A stretch of 64,000 nt of DNA from Vulcanimicrobiota bacterium (GTDB lineage Bacteria; Vulcanimicrobiota; Vulcanimicrobiia; Vulcanimicrobiales; Vulcanimicrobiaceae). The notes under the pieces were generated by a model. That model was not told the origin of the DNA. It searched no databases and saw only the letters and a list, made by a program, of their open reading frames with translations. The position numbers and the translations under genes are program-made. Positions within the stretch are counted from its first letter, which is position 1. Each line of letters begins with the position of its first letter. Of this stretch, positions 1-8,108 are shown piece after piece. The stretch covers positions 1 to 64,000 of the forward strand of contig JAFANA010000098.1 in assembly GCA_019232905.1 (NCBI GenBank), written 5' to 3'.

Positions 1-73
1 GCACTCGCACATGTGCATGCCTCCCACGCCGGCAGAAAGCAGCACTTCGCTTCAGCGGAAAGCCGCCCCCGCT

Positions 74-658
74 CTATTCGAGACGCCGGATTGCCATGAT
101 GGCAACGTCGTCCCCGACGTTGCCGGGACGCAGTTCTGCGAAGGCGCACTCGCGACGGCGCTCGACCAAGCCATCGGTATACAGCACGATGCGATCGCCC
201 GGATTCATCACAAATTCGCGCGACGTACCGGTACGCAGCGGAAAGCCGAGTAAAGTTCCGCCGATCGATACGAACCGCGGCACGCCGCGCTGCACGAGCA
301 ACGGCGGCACGTGACCGGCATTTGCGAGCGAACATTCTCCCGTGCGCGGATCGAGCCAGCCGCAAGTCACCGTAGCTGTCGTGTCGAGACGCTCGACGTC
401 ATGGATACGGCTGTTGTGAAGTGCGGCCCCTGCCACGCGTGCGTCGAGCGGCAAGATCGACTGAAGCTCTCGAAGCACGTCGAAGCAAACGCCGTTTCTT
501 CCATGCTGAGGAGCACAATTGCCGGCTGCGCGAAAAGTTTTGATGCCTCGCACGCGATCGTCCCGACTAGCGTCTCTCAAACCCGAACCGAGAACGTCCA
601 TTGCCCATACTCTTCTTGCGGATACCTCCCGTAAATATCGTACGCGCGCCAGAGACAC
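74..658 (-). pseudogene. Degenerate SpoIIE/RsbU-type PP2C phosphatase remnant
   Basis: The reading frame keeps pieces of a SpoIIE-family serine phosphatase: a DVxGxGL-like segment near residue 21, LDPRTGE and ANAGHVPPLLV near 102-122, and the signature GDRIVLYTDGLVERR near 154-168. The stretch between the first motif and residue 58 does not look like the family. Right after the YTDG motif the frame jumps to a terminal GDDVAIMAIR, so roughly 50-60 residues of the usual C-terminal helix region appear deleted. No sensor domain is present upstream, and the 5' end overlaps the C-terminus of the next gene. I read it as a decayed fragment of a partner-switching phosphatase; a divergent functional enzyme is unlikely. 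Confidence 0.6.
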
Positions 659-1269
659 GTGAACGTTTGGACACCGGGTTTGATGCTGAACTGAAAGCGA
701 TTGATTTCTGTAGCAATGTCATTGGGAAACAAGATGTGATTGTACTGCGCGCCGATGACGCGATAATAAACGCCGTTCACGGTTCGCCCCTCGGCGTGGC
801 CCGGACGTAACGCGTTGTACGCGGAATCTTGTGGAACCAGCAGTTCGAGCAGCAGCGCCGGCGTCAATTTGTCGCCTTCATTTGCCAGGCTTACGACGAC
901 CATCGCGTTGATCCAGTCCCGGCGGTCGGAGGGGTATTTGAATTCGGACCACTGCGTTGCCCTGAACTTCGGCGTGCGCAGCGCGTCGTCGATCATGCGC
1001 CGGTTATTGTATAAGTCTTGTTTGATCGCGCTCAACGATCGGCGCGCGACGTAAATTTGGTACGCAACGGCGATTAACGTGAGCACCGCAATCGCCAACG
1101 CCCACGTCGCAATGGTTGCCGTCGCGTGTGCGATCGGATCCTGGTTAACGATTGAGACCGGGATCGGCCCTTGGGCCCGGTCAACGATAACGTGTTGCAC
1201 GCCCGCGGCATGATGCACGACGGGATGTACCGTCTGATGCACCGCAACATGCGTAATCCGATGCTTCAT
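577..1269 (-). CDS. Hypothetical single-pass membrane protein
   Basis: This 230-residue protein has a His/Val-rich N-terminus, one transmembrane segment at about residues 51-74 and a basic flank (VARRSL). A soluble domain of about 150 residues follows, with no family I recognise. It resembles the many small proteins with one TM helix, a short coiled stretch (AIKQDLYNNRRMIDDAL) and a C-terminal beta-rich domain. Its last 80 bases overlap the decayed phosphatase frame. Function unknown; it is called coding for its length, start codon and amino-acid composition. Confidence 0.7.
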   Translation of the reverse strand: MKHRITHVAVHQTVHPVVHHAAGVQHVIVDRAQGPIPVSIVNQDPIAHATATIATWALAIAVLTLIAVAYQIYVARRSLSAIKQDLYNNRRMIDDALRTPKFRATQWSEFKYPSDRRDWINAMVVVSLANEGDKLTPALLLELLVPQDSAYNALRPGHAEGRTVNGVYYRVIGAQYNHILFPNDIATEINRFQFSIKPGVQTFTCLWRAYDIYGRYPQEEYGQWTFSVRV

Positions 1270-1337
1270 TGGCCTAGCACGTCCATTAGAGTTCTCATTC
1301 CCATCCGCGGTGGTAAAACAACCTACTGGTTCCTTCT

Positions 1338-2102
1338 TTAGCCTTTAATCGACTGTGCCGTCAGGATCAAATTATCCGGCGAGACCCGTATCAGCCCTTG
1401 ATGCGTGCTGTCCAAATCGGCAATGAGAAAAAACGAAACTGCGATCAACACCGGCAGAACGAAATGACCGGCCACGATGCCCATTCGCAGCCTCGTGTCG
1501 TACCCGATGAGCGAACAGCAGCACAGAGCGATCGCGAACATCAACACCCATGCTTCCGTCGGGATCCGATTGTTCCACGCGGCGGCTGCATAACGTTGGG
1601 AATCGACCACGTCGCTCATACTCGAAGCGACCAGAGCCATGACGCCGCTCTGTCGCGCGGAGACCGCGCGCTCAACGATCGCCCACATTTCGCTTTGAAT
1701 CGTGGTACTTGCCGAACGATGCTCTTCTATAATAGACTCGGTACCCGCCGCATATGTCGCTATGCGCTCGCCGGTATAGCGACGCAAAAGCTCGCGCACG
1801 CGCGTTGCGTCGGCCGCCGGCAAGAAATCCGCTCGCAAATACGCGGTTTCAATCGTATTTGCTTCCGTCGCTTCGTCTCGTTTGCGGTCATCGTAGCGTC
1901 CGACTGCCATCGAGAAACTAAATCCAATAATCAGTGCCAGCAGTGTAAGTGAGCTCGTGAGCACGAGGTTCAACTCCTCGCGTTCATCCCGGTTCATCGG
2001 ACCGCGCCGCTCACGGACATACCGTCCGGCGTAAGCGGCCAACAACATGAGCACAAGTGCAAGTATGAAAAAAAAGAACGGCTGATCGAGCGGTCTGGTC
2101 AT
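1338..2102 (-). CDS. DUF4239 (bestrophin-like) membrane protein
   Basis: I chose the ATG giving MTRPLDQPFF (254 aa). The longer frame start adds a basic, non-membrane leader that runs into the hairpin region upstream. TM helices are at about 9-29 and 48-68, and two more lie in the C-terminal third. The segment GFSFSMAVGRYDDRK followed by EANTIETAYLRADFLP is characteristic of the DUF4239 family, which is related to bestrophin-like proteins and has no settled substrate. It is followed by RELLRRYTGERI, also typical. Channel or transport activity is only inferred. No neighbouring gene suggests a pathway. Confidence 0.82.
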   Translation of the reverse strand: MTRPLDQPFFFFILALVLMLLAAYAGRYVRERRGPMNRDEREELNLVLTSSLTLLALIIGFSFSMAVGRYDDRKRDEATEANTIETAYLRADFLPAADATRVRELLRRYTGERIATYAAGTESIIEEHRSASTTIQSEMWAIVERAVSARQSGVMALVASSMSDVVDSQRYAAAAWNNRIPTEAWVLMFAIALCCCSLIGYDTRLRMGIVAGHFVLPVLIAVSFFLIADLDSTHQGLIRVSPDNLILTAQSIKG

Positions 2103-2152
2103 GGCACGATCTTTGCACTGAGAACGCGCGCGAGCTATCCGATACCCGCAAA

Positions 2153-2216
2153 GAGCCCTAGCGAATAAGCACACAAGCGCCCGCTTATTTGCTGCAACTT
2201 TGCGCGGGCTTTTTTT
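2153..2216 (+). promoter_or_regulatory. Overlapping alternative hairpins ending in a T-run (attenuator- or terminator-like)
   Basis: Two mutually exclusive stems share bases. The first pairs AGCGAATAAGC (2160-2170) with GCTTATTTGCT (2183-2193). The second pairs GCCCGC (2179-2184) with GCGGGC (2204-2209) and is followed directly by seven T. An outer AGCCC/GGGCT pair (2154-2158, 2206-2210) can also form. No plus-strand gene ends here, and the LuxR-type gene starts about 75 bases downstream. It could be a leader attenuator for that gene or the terminator of a short RNA. Confidence 0.5.
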
Positions 2217-2291
2217 CTCAGTTGATAACTTTGCTTTAAGAGACGTCACGTACACTGACCGCTGTATCGCACGCCTTAGGGTCAGCTGCGG

Positions 2292-3551
2292 GTGAGAGAA
2301 ATAGCGCGCATCACAGCGATCGTCGGTGAAAGTTACACTCAATACTACACCGCTCACCGAGCGCTTCGCGAAGCAAATCTATCCACGTACGCTTTGCAAC
2401 TGCTGGCGGATTTTGCTGCGCTTCCAAAGGAAGGGCTTCGCTCGCAAACAGCGGCGGCTTGCGCATTTGCATCGATGCCTCGTAATGCTGAGGCGCTTTT
2501 AACCGAAGGTCGCAAAGAATCAAGTGTAGCCGGCGTCGTCGCGCGCGCGACAGTTTGCGCGCACCGTGGTGAATGGCGCACCGCAACTCAGCTTTTTCAC
2601 GAGGCAGCCGCGCGTCGCATCGAAGTTGAACCGGCGTACAGCCTCGCTGTGTTGGTACACACTTCGCGCTACCTCTTGTATCGGGGATCCTACGCCGAAG
2701 CGGCGCAACACCTTGACGCTGCTGCCGCCGAAGCAACGGCAACCTTGCCGCATTGGCAACAGGTAATTGCGCTCTTCCAGTGCGAACTCGCCGCGCGCCG
2801 CGGTGAGCAAGCACGCGCTCAGTTCCACATCGCTCGCTCGATCGCAACCGATGCGCACATCTTTCCGCAAGAGGCCGTCGCGCGCGCAACCCTCTGCGCA
2901 GCGCTCGACGACATGGCCGGACGGCTGCACCATGCCACGCCGGCGCTCGCATCCGAAGCATTGGATCGCGCGCAGCCGGTGATTGCGGCGTCGCTGCTCC
3001 ATCTCGCGTCATTTGAACCGCCTGAATGGAATGACACGATCTTCTGCCGCCTCGTACAGCGAACGATCAGCATGCTCTCTAGCGACCTTGCGGCGCTGCC
3101 GTTTCTCAGCACTGTTGCTCGACAATGTTGCAGCAGCCACAGTTCGATCGCGTCCGCCCGTCTCGATGCGGCCGCGGCGCACGACGATGCGCCGGCGCCT
3201 GCGGCGTTTGCCGCGCTTGCTCGAGCATTTACCGCGCAGCGAGCCGATCGCGCGGACGAGGCCATGGCGCATGCCGAGCGCGCAACGCGTCAATTTCAGG
3301 CGATTGGAGACGACCTCTACGCGCGCAAGGCGATGGATTTCATCGTTTCGGAACGCCCCCGCACACGCGTGTCGAATTCACCGCCGCCTTTGACGCGGCG
3401 GCAATCCGAAATCGTCGCACTGGTACAACGCGGTCTTTCCAACAAAGAAATCGCCATACACCTGCACATCTCGGAGCATACGGTGGAGCGACATTTGACA
3501 GCGATCTTCACGAAGTTAAATCTCCGCTCGCGCTACCAGCTTCCGCAGTAA
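2292..3551 (+). CDS. LuxR-family transcriptional regulator with TPR-like N-terminal region
   Basis: This 419-residue protein begins with GTG. The last 55 residues are a GerE/LuxR helix-turn-helix: LTRRQSEIVALVQRGLSNKE, then HLHISEHTVERHL and FTKLNLRSR. The preceding 350 residues are Ala-rich and helical, with repeated patterns like the TPR/MalT-type arm seen in large LuxR regulators. The AAA ATPase module that such proteins often carry is missing, so this is a short form. It lies just upstream of the TonB receptor cluster on the same strand, separated by about 130 bases. A regulatory link to that cluster is plausible but not shown. Confidence 0.85.
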   Translation: MREIARITAIVGESYTQYYTAHRALREANLSTYALQLLADFAALPKEGLRSQTAAACAFASMPRNAEALLTEGRKESSVAGVVARATVCAHRGEWRTATQLFHEAAARRIEVEPAYSLAVLVHTSRYLLYRGSYAEAAQHLDAAAAEATATLPHWQQVIALFQCELAARRGEQARAQFHIARSIATDAHIFPQEAVARATLCAALDDMAGRLHHATPALASEALDRAQPVIAASLLHLASFEPPEWNDTIFCRLVQRTISMLSSDLAALPFLSTVARQCCSSHSSIASARLDAAAAHDDAPAPAAFAALARAFTAQRADRADEAMAHAERATRQFQAIGDDLYARKAMDFIVSERPRTRVSNSPPPLTRRQSEIVALVQRGLSNKEIAIHLHISEHTVERHLTAIFTKLNLRSRYQLPQ

Positions 3552-3684
3552 CGCGGCGTCGGACATTAACGAATCTCAAGGCGCATGGTGGATTCCAGGA
3601 TGTTCTGCGCAAGCACGGTCGTGAGACTCTAAATTCCAGCCCCGTCGCGGTGACGGGCTTCGCACAGTGTAACGAGGAGCAATA

Positions 3685-6600
3685 GTGAGTTGTCGGCTAT
3701 GGCCGGTACGCGCTTTTTTTGTTGTTGCCTTCACCGTTGTCGCCCCGTACATTTCGACGCCGGATGCTCTAGCGGAGAACGCCGGAGTTATCCGGGGCAT
3801 CGCGACGGACCAGAAAACCCACGCGCCTATCCCAAGCGTGCGCGTGACGGCTCGCTCGCCAAGCGCCACCTATTCGGCAATGACGGATGCGCGCGGGGTC
3901 TATGCGTTTCTGTCGGTGATTCCCGACACGTATACGCTCTCGTTCGAACGGAGCGGATATGGACCGGTATCGATTCCAGGCATTACCGTTCTGCCGGGTT
4001 CGAATCAAACGCAAAATGTTGCGCTTACGACCGAATTGCGTACGATCGCGTCGGTGCAGTCCTCGCGCTCGGCCGGAAGCGCATTTCAGCCGGGGATGAC
4101 GGCCGACACGTACACGGTGACGAGCCGGCAGATCACGATGGTCCAAGGGAAGGACTTCAATCCCGATCAGAACTCACTGCTGCGCAGTATTCCGAGCGTG
4201 ACCATCGATAAGAGCGGCACGGTCGCGATTCGCGGCGGCTTTGCATTCGAAGCTGCGTACGAATTCGAAGGTATCGACTACACGACACCAAACGCGAATC
4301 TGCAAAACACGCTGCAGAACATCGCGAACTTCAGCATGCTCAACGGCGTCGGCAGCGTCGAGTTGGTTCCGGGCGGCGGCGATGCGACTCATGGTAACTC
4401 TGGTACCGGGCTCGTCCTCCTCACGGCAAAGCACGGCACGTTTCCGGCATATGCTCGCGTCGACGCCGAAACGTATGTGTACCCGTTTCGCCATCAGCTC
4501 GGCATCGAATCCAGTTGGGCCGATCCGAAGCAACGCATATCCAACTACGCTTCGTTTCTCGGCATTCGGCAAGACTATCAGTACGGCTATCGCGGCACCG
4601 ACGCGGCCACGCTTGGGCCGCGAGGAACAAATGCGGCAACGCTTGGGTCGGCGGTCGACCCGAATCTCGTCTTCTATAGCCCGCAGTTTCTCTCGTCAAA
4701 CGACTTCGTCGACAACCTCATGTGGCGATTCGGTCGCGACCAGCGCGAGCGGCTTCAGTTCTTCATTCAGACCCAGGACATCCATCAACTGCTTGATTAC
4801 GGCGGCTTCTCGAACCTTCAATATATCTCGGGTGGAACGGCCGCCGGCAGTCAGGTAGGAACGTGCGCGCAATATCCTCCACCGCCCGTAGATATCAACG
4901 AAAATTCCGTGCTCCAAAATCTTGCCTGCAACATCATCCCGTTGTATCCCGGACAGCCGGCTCCATACTCGTATGTGACGCAGCCCGATCAGCTTTACAG
5001 CCCGTTTCTCGCGTACAAATTCGAGTACGCAGACTCGCTCTCGAGCAACGCATTGATCACGGCTCGCTTTTTTCGCGCCTTCTCGACGCAGCAGCAAGAG
5101 CTTCCGTCGCAGGGCGTCGAGGCATCACCGTACGGTGGAACGCGAACCGGCGCAGGCATCGACTTCGTCACATCGCTCGGAACCAAACATTTGATTAAGA
5201 GCGGTGTTATTTACGCGTTCTCGAGACCGTTCGGCGACGTATTTAACGCAACGTCCTATACCGCGTTCACCGCGTCTCCGGAATTCGTCATGTATCCGCT
5301 CACGCACAATGGACAGCAGGCCCCGCTTGGTACCGTGCCGCCGAACTTCAATCCGGCGACGCCGCAAGCGGGTTCAGTCGAGATGGATTTTTTCACGCCC
5401 GCTCAGTGCGCGCTGATCGTACAGCCTGTGCCGAGCTGCGGCTATCTTTACTCGTATTTTCCGAACGGCGTCCGCATGCCGCTCGAACACGACGTTCCAA
5501 CCGCCGCGCAACAGACCTACGGCGCGTACGTGCAAGACGACGTGACCTTCAGCGACCGCTGGAAAAGCGAACTCGGGCTACGCCTCGACGGCTATAACTT
5601 CCAAATTCCGCAAGATCCGAGCAATCCGCCCGGCATTGAAGCAACGGCGCACCAGCGCCTCTACGAGCCGCATGCAAGCCTGACGTACACGTTCGGGCGT
5701 CACGATCTCGTGCGCTTCGGCTACGGACGCACGCTTGCGATTCCGCTTCCCTCGCAGCTAGGCGCAAACGTTGATCGAGATGTTTATGCGTCTTTCGTAA
5801 AGGTGCCGTCCTACGATGCCTCAACGGGCGGCCCAGCAATGTACTGCGGGATCAGCGCGAATCAGCTCTGTACCAACTATGCGGATCAGCTCTATTGGTT
5901 AACGCGCGATTATCGCTTCGGCGCGCAGTCGTTGAGCCAGCCGCTCCACGGCGCCACGTTCACCAACTACGATCTTTCGTGGGCGCACGAATTTCCCGAC
6001 GGAAGTTCGCTCAAAATCACGCCGTTTTATCGCCGCGGCTACGATGTGATCGATCAAACCGCGTCGGTCATCGGGTTCAATCCTCAGACCGGCGCGTCGA
6101 TCGTCGGGAATCTCGTCTATTCGAATCTCGGCCAACAGGAAGCAACAGGCGTCGAATTGCTCTACACGCGCGATCGGCCGCTCGGCTTTTCCTATCAGAT
6201 CGGCGCCACCTACATCAATCAATTCGGGAATGAACCGCCGGGGGAATACTTGCTGCCGGCCGCACTCGCTGCGGGGCAGTTGTACCGCTCTCCGGACATC
6301 TCTCCGTTTCAGTTAAACGTTGCCGTCCAATATAAGAACCGGTACGGCCTCCGCATTAATCCGGTCCTCGCCTATAACGTCGGATATCCATACGGCAACG
6401 GATATTACACTGCCGTCTACTGTGGTGGAAAAGCCGTCATCGTTCCGTCGACCGATCTGACCACGCCGTTTCCATCGACCGGCAATTACGTCGATCCTGA
6501 AAATCCCGGAACCTGCACCCAACCAAATATCGCGGCAACACGCGGAAACGTCGATCCCGCCGTCGCCGGCGGTCTGTTGTCACGGGCCTATTTCAATCTC

Positions 6601-6873
6601 GATCTAGTGACGGAATACACGCCTCCCAAGCACACCAACATCACGTTCGGCGTCGCCATTCACAATCTCACGAATTACGTCGACAACGTTCCACAATTTA
6701 ACACGTGTTACGGTGCGCCGGTAGCAACCGGCATACACAACACCACGCTTCCGTGCACCTATAGCGCTCCCGCGTACGCCAATCCCGGATCGAACTTTAA
6801 TACCAATCCTTATGTCGTCTATCCGAACGGCGTACCATTGACCATCAATCTGTACGTGCAGGTGCGCGTATGA
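3685..6873 (+). CDS. TonB-dependent outer-membrane receptor with N-terminal carboxypeptidase-regulatory-like domain
   Basis: This 1062-residue protein starts at a GTG behind GAGGAG. A signal peptide ends near DALA (about residue 31), followed by a CarboxypepD_reg-like beta-sandwich (about 33-110: GVIRGIATDQKTHAPIPSV, DARGVYAFLSVIPDTYTL). A plug domain (about 155-250) contains SIPSVTIDKSGTVAIRGG and a VELVPGGGDATHGNSGTG motif. The rest is a Tyr/Asn-rich beta-barrel with typical receptor strands. Such receptors import large or scarce substrates across the outer membrane using TonB energy. The ligand cannot be read from sequence. It overlaps the next lipoprotein gene by ATGA, so it heads an operon of six genes. 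Confidence 0.93.
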   Translation: MSCRLWPVRAFFVVAFTVVAPYISTPDALAENAGVIRGIATDQKTHAPIPSVRVTARSPSATYSAMTDARGVYAFLSVIPDTYTLSFERSGYGPVSIPGITVLPGSNQTQNVALTTELRTIASVQSSRSAGSAFQPGMTADTYTVTSRQITMVQGKDFNPDQNSLLRSIPSVTIDKSGTVAIRGGFAFEAAYEFEGIDYTTPNANLQNTLQNIANFSMLNGVGSVELVPGGGDATHGNSGTGLVLLTAKHGTFPAYARVDAETYVYPFRHQLGIESSWADPKQRISNYASFLGIRQDYQYGYRGTDAATLGPRGTNAATLGSAVDPNLVFYSPQFLSSNDFVDNLMWRFGRDQRERLQFFIQTQDIHQLLDYGGFSNLQYISGGTAAGSQVGTCAQYPPPPVDINENSVLQNLACNIIPLYPGQPAPYSYVTQPDQLYSPFLAYKFEYADSLSSNALITARFFRAFSTQQQELPSQGVEASPYGGTRTGAGIDFVTSLGTKHLIKSGVIYAFSRPFGDVFNATSYTAFTASPEFVMYPLTHNGQQAPLGTVPPNFNPATPQAGSVEMDFFTPAQCALIVQPVPSCGYLYSYFPNGVRMPLEHDVPTAAQQTYGAYVQDDVTFSDRWKSELGLRLDGYNFQIPQDPSNPPGIEATAHQRLYEPHASLTYTFGRHDLVRFGYGRTLAIPLPSQLGANVDRDVYASFVKVPSYDASTGGPAMYCGISANQLCTNYADQLYWLTRDYRFGAQSLSQPLHGATFTNYDLSWAHEFPDGSSLKITPFYRRGYDVIDQTASVIGFNPQTGASIVGNLVYSNLGQQEATGVELLYTRDRPLGFSYQIGATYINQFGNEPPGEYLLPAALAAGQLYRSPDISPFQLNVAVQYKNRYGLRINPVLAYNVGYPYGNGYYTAVYCGGKAVIVPSTDLTTPFPSTGNYVDPENPGTCTQPNIAATRGNVDPAVAGGLLSRAYFNLDLVTEYTPPKHTNITFGVAIHNLTNYVDNVPQFNTCYGAPVATGIHNTTLPCTYSAPAYANPGSNFNTNPYVVYPNGVPLTINLYVQVRV

Positions 6874-8108
6874 AGCGCGTAACGGCGATTATGTTCGCAC
6901 TGCTCCTTTCCGCGTGCGGGGGAACCAGTGGCGGCAATCAGACGCCGCCCGTTCAAGGGGTCGATCCGGTTGGTTCGAACGTGTTGCAGTTCGCCGTCGG
7001 GATCGCGACGATTTCGCAAAATAACGGTGCAGTTATCTCGCACGGGCTCAATACCGTCGAGACGCTTCGTCAACCTGACGGCCTTTCCGGATTGCTCAAC
7101 GACGCACCGACGATTACCGGGCCGACGACATTTTCGATCTCCACTAGCACGACGGCAAATGCGCCGCTCGTTGCAACGTCTCTGCCCGCAACCGCCGGCG
7201 GGGGCGGCGGGCTCGATGCGGGCGCCGATTTCGGAACGAACCGCATCTCGCAAGCAACGCTTGACGACGGCCAGTACATCCACTTTTTCGGCGGCCCGGG
7301 CTCGAGCGTCGTTCCTACGACCGCGACAAGCGCCGGCGCATTTGGATACGGGTTCTGCCCCTGCAATTCATCGAGCGCTCCGGTCAATGGTACGCCGCAA
7401 CTCTACGTTGCGTACTCGCTGCCGATCTACGGCGGCTCGTCCGTCCTCAGCACGATCGGTATCGCGCAATACTACGGCGGACCACCCGCGTTTCCAGCAA
7501 TTTCGCCGGAAATCGCGCAAGCCGGGTTCACCGGTTACTCGATGGGGTTCACTGATTTCGCCGTAGCGCCCGCGCTGGGTTCATATAGCTTGACTGTGGC
7601 TATTCCGCCGGATGCAACTGCGCCGAACACCAATCCCGGCGCGTCACTCTCCGCGACGGCGCAACTTACCTCATTGGGCGGTCTTCCACTCTTCGCGACA
7701 CCCGCATTCCAAAGCGACGGCAACGGTGGCGGAAGCGTCGCCGTTTCGATCCCCGCCGGAGCGATGGAAGCACTCGTCTTCGTTCAAGCGATCGGGACGC
7801 AGAACTCGACCGCTACGGATTCGTGTACGCTCAGTCACGCGTCGACGTCGTTCTACACGATTCGCGCGAGTGGAATCGGCGCGCAATCGGTCACCCTGCC
7901 GGATACGCTCGGACCACCTGCCACCTCGGGTGCTGCGACGCCCACGTTATGTCACGGGCAGAGTTATGCGGTCTACGCTGCCGGTTTTGACTACCCGGCG
8001 TTCGAAGCAGCGTATCCGCAAAACGTCTCGCAATCGCCGGTTATTACCTCGACGTCCGGGCAGGCCGACATCACCACATCCGACGCGCTTGCGGGTACGT
8101 ATCCATGA
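6870..8108 (+). CDS. Lipoprotein of unknown function, first of five in the receptor cluster
   Basis: Begins MKRVTAIMFALLLSACGG, a signal peptide with lipobox LSAC and Gly at +2, so it should be lipidated and, by the usual Lol rule, sent to the outer membrane. The 412-residue mature chain is rich in Ser, Thr, Gly and Ala and is probably all-beta, with a short Cys pair (FCPCN) in the middle. I recognise no domain. Its ATG overlaps the receptor stop, which argues for translational coupling and a shared role with the receptor. Confidence 0.85.
   Translation: MKRVTAIMFALLLSACGGTSGGNQTPPVQGVDPVGSNVLQFAVGIATISQNNGAVISHGLNTVETLRQPDGLSGLLNDAPTITGPTTFSISTSTTANAPLVATSLPATAGGGGGLDAGADFGTNRISQATLDDGQYIHFFGGPGSSVVPTTATSAGAFGYGFCPCNSSSAPVNGTPQLYVAYSLPIYGGSSVLSTIGIAQYYGGPPAFPAISPEIAQAGFTGYSMGFTDFAVAPALGSYSLTVAIPPDATAPNTNPGASLSATAQLTSLGGLPLFATPAFQSDGNGGGSVAVSIPAGAMEALVFVQAIGTQNSTATDSCTLSHASTSFYTIRASGIGAQSVTLPDTLGPPATSGAATPTLCHGQSYAVYAAGFDYPAFEAAYPQNVSQSPVITSTSGQADITTSDALAGTYP

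Noticed and set aside
3560-3684. Possible riboswitch before the TonB receptor gene
   Set aside because: A GTC/GAC hairpin is visible, but no cobalamin, TPP or c-di-GMP consensus blocks could be found.
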